From positions 1 through 64,000 of the forward strand of contig JAFUAB010000034.1 in assembly GCA_017460885.1 (NCBI GenBank): a stretch of 64,000 nt of DNA, given 5' to 3'. Shown one piece after another: positions 62,575 to 64,000 of this stretch (position 1 is its first letter; each line of letters begins with the position of its first letter). Position numbers and translations under genes: made by a program. Origin of the DNA: Lachnospiraceae bacterium. GTDB lineage: Bacteria; Bacillota; Clostridia; Lachnospirales; Lachnospiraceae. The notes below the pieces were generated by a model. That model was not told where the DNA came from. It saw nothing but the letters and a program-made list of their open reading frames with translations, and did no database searches.

Positions 62575-64000
62575 ACAAATGGCTTTTTAAATTAAAACCT
62601 GTAAATGTTCTGATCATCGTTCTTGGTATTTTTATTGATCTTTTCGGCGGATGGGTTGCTAAAAGCCTGTCTCTGCCGATCTGGCTGGATTCTGTCGGCA
62701 CTTTTTTGTCAGCGGTACTTCTCGGACCCATAGCCGGAGCGGTTTCCGGCTGTCTGATGAATATTGTTCTCGGTTTTTTTGATCCTGTTCAGTTCGGGTT
62801 TGCCGTTGTGAGCATTGCCGGCGGCTTCGCGGTAGGATTCTTTTTCCCGAGAGACAGAAAAATTGATTCCTTTTCGGTTATCGCAACCGCGCTTTTTGCG
62901 GGCTTCGTGATGACCGTGATCTCTACACCCCTTAACATGATATTCAATAACGGATATACAGGAAATCTCTGGGGCGATGCTCTGGTCAATATGTCACAGG
63001 AATACTTTAGGTCTCCTGTGATCTGCTGCGTACTCGGTGAACTTCTCGTGAACATGCCGGATAAGGCTGTCAGCATAGGTATTACCATGCTCATACTTTA
63101 TATTGTTCGTAAAAAGCGGGGATCGCTTACTTTGGCCGGTGTATTGATCGGTATATCATTGCTTACTTTTCCTTTTGATTCCTTTGCTGAGGAAGCTGAT
63201 CTGAATCTGAATGCTGACTATGCAGACAGGATCTTCGGAACAGACGATGGCCTGGTCTCGCTTGAGATCAATACAATAGAACAGACCTCCGACGGTTATA
63301 TCTGGGCCGGGGCATACTCCGGACTTTACCGATACAACGGCTCTGAATTTGAGCAGATGCATATAGATGAGAGGATAAGCAATGTTATCTGTCTGTATGA
63401 GGACGATAACGACAGACTCTGGATCGGAACCAATGACAGCGGCGTGGCTGCATATGATATCAAAACCGGTGAGATAAGATTTTATACGACTGTCGACGGA
63501 CTTCCGTCAGATGCGATACGATCGATCGTCAGTGATTCGAAGGGTAATCTGTATGTCAGTACAGCCGAGGAAACCGTCAGGATAGATAAAGATGACAATA
63601 TCCACGTTTATACGGACGGAGGCGGTGTTAAATGCGTTTACTCTCTGAGCCGGCTTCGTGACGATCGTATTGCGGGTGTGACACAGAATGGGATTCCGGT
63701 GGTGTTTTCGGAGGATGGCGTAGTTGCATATGACAATATCCGACAGGGAACCGGGACCGGACGGGATATCAGTTTTACCGCGCTGGCTTGCGGAAATGAT
63801 GATGATATCATGATCGGCACTACAGAGGATGTTCTTCTCCATATGTCTTTTGATGATAAAAACGGCCTTAGTCTGATCCGTTCTGTCAGCATCAAGGGTT
63901 TAAACTATGTAAACAGCATCACTTACAGCGAATCAATGCAGGGTTACTTTGTCTGCGGATGGCAGGGACTCGCTTTTATAGACAGCAAAGACGATCCCAT
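62571..64000 (+). CDS. Sensor with ECF-S-like membrane domain and Reg_prop propeller (5' part)
   Basis: An open frame from ATG 62571, overlapping the preceding stop, that continues past the window end; 476 codons are visible. Residues 1-200 hold about six hydrophobic segments resembling the substrate-binding (S) component of ECF vitamin transporters (LPIWLDSVGTFLSAVLLGPI, then AGAVSGCLMNIVLGFF). After a further hydrophobic stretch ending near FDSFAEEADL come propeller repeats of the two-component regulator (Reg_prop) type: TSDGYIWAGAYSGLYRYNG, EDDNDRLWIGTNDSGVAAYD and DSKGNLYVSTAEETVRID. A downstream signalling domain (GGDEF or kinase) is expected but not visible. Confidence 0.8.
   Translation, partial: MNKWLFKLKPVNVLIIVLGIFIDLFGGWVAKSLSLPIWLDSVGTFLSAVLLGPIAGAVSGCLMNIVLGFFDPVQFGFAVVSIAGGFAVGFFFPRDRKIDSFSVIATALFAGFVMTVISTPLNMIFNNGYTGNLWGDALVNMSQEYFRSPVICCVLGELLVNMPDKAVSIGITMLILYIVRKKRGSLTLAGVLIGISLLTFPFDSFAEEADLNLNADYADRIFGTDDGLVSLEINTIEQTSDGYIWAGAYSGLYRYNGSEFEQMHIDERISNVICLYEDDNDRLWIGTNDSGVAAYDIKTGEIRFYTTVDGLPSDAIRSIVSDSKGNLYVSTAEETVRIDKDDNIHVYTDGGGVKCVYSLSRLRDDRIAGVTQNGIPVVFSEDGVVAYDNIRQGTGTGRDISFTALACGNDDDIMIGTTEDVLLHMSFDDKNGLSLIRSVSIKGLNYVNSITYSESMQGYFVCGWQGLAFIDSKDDP

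Noticed and set aside
1-64000. tRNA, rRNA, riboswitch or CRISPR elements
   Set aside because: No cloverleaf-like sequence, TTCGA arm, known riboswitch core or spaced direct repeats were recognised by reading; a covariance-model scan would be needed to exclude weak cases.

Overview
The window reads as a chromosomal segment of a strictly anaerobic, low-to-mid GC Firmicute of class Clostridia, most likely a gut or rumen Lachnospiraceae. The grounds are class III (anaerobic) ribonucleotide reductase NrdD/NrdG, a group B-type [FeFe]-hydrogenase, an NfnAB-like electron-bifurcating transhydrogenase, formyl-THF ligase with FolD, eukaryotic-type NADP isocitrate dehydrogenase, a class B sortase, and BspA-like/InlB-like surface repeats. 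No rRNA, tRNA, CRISPR array, prophage or complete insertion sequence was recognised. Genus cannot be fixed from sequence alone.

Layout. 1-16.7 kb, all on +: a hairpin repeat, ftsK/spoIIIE, fhs, folD, a zinc-ribbon/TPR membrane protein, nfnA-nfnB, then a tightly overlapping run phoH - degenerate PgpH-like membrane protein - ybeY - MOP-type flippase - two FAD oxidoreductases. 16.7-19.5 kb: a near-perfect 100-nt hairpin element, then proB - 5-formyl-THF cyclo-ligase - proA. 19.5-23.4 kb, on -: potABCD (polyamine ABC transporter), divergent from and sharing an overlapping promoter region with a patatin-like esterase. 23.5-30.6 kb, on +: patatin, lactonase-like propeller, nucleoside salvage (punA, cdd, amidohydrolase), a membrane MutS-like ATPase, rnhA and a 60-aa membrane peptide, closed by a terminator. 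30.7-38.7 kb: nrdD, nrdG, dut, [FeFe]-hydrogenase, gltX and a short UvrD-like helicase.

38.7-56 kb is accessory and cell-surface territory: dispersed palindromes and a second copy of the opening hairpin element, two tandem paralogous lipoproteins, a self-contained 113-aa orphan gene with clear promoter and terminator, a sortase B with an unusual cytosolic extension, a hybrid histidine kinase, a large lipoprotein, a SpoIIE/PP2C phosphatase remnant, an AT-rich MNT-HEPN pair, and a 1787-aa surface protein ending in an SPKTG sorting signal that fits sortase B. 56-64 kb: DUF975-like membrane protein with a 39-bp tandem repeat tail, a GntR/FCD regulator, icd, an ABC-F ATPase, a diguanylate cyclase, and the 5' part of a sensor that fuses an ECF-S-like membrane domain to Reg_prop propeller repeats and runs off the window.

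Themes: one-carbon and redox metabolism (fhs, folD, cyclo-ligase, nfnAB, hydrogenase), nucleotide supply (nrdDG, dut, punA, cdd), and a cell-envelope/signalling block. The most notable items are the covarying hairpin element present twice, the inverted half-palindromes that bracket one lipoprotein gene, the HD-domain pseudoenzyme in the pgpH position, the sortase B/SPKTG pair, the phosphatase relic beside an MNT-HEPN island, and the ECF-S/propeller sensor.
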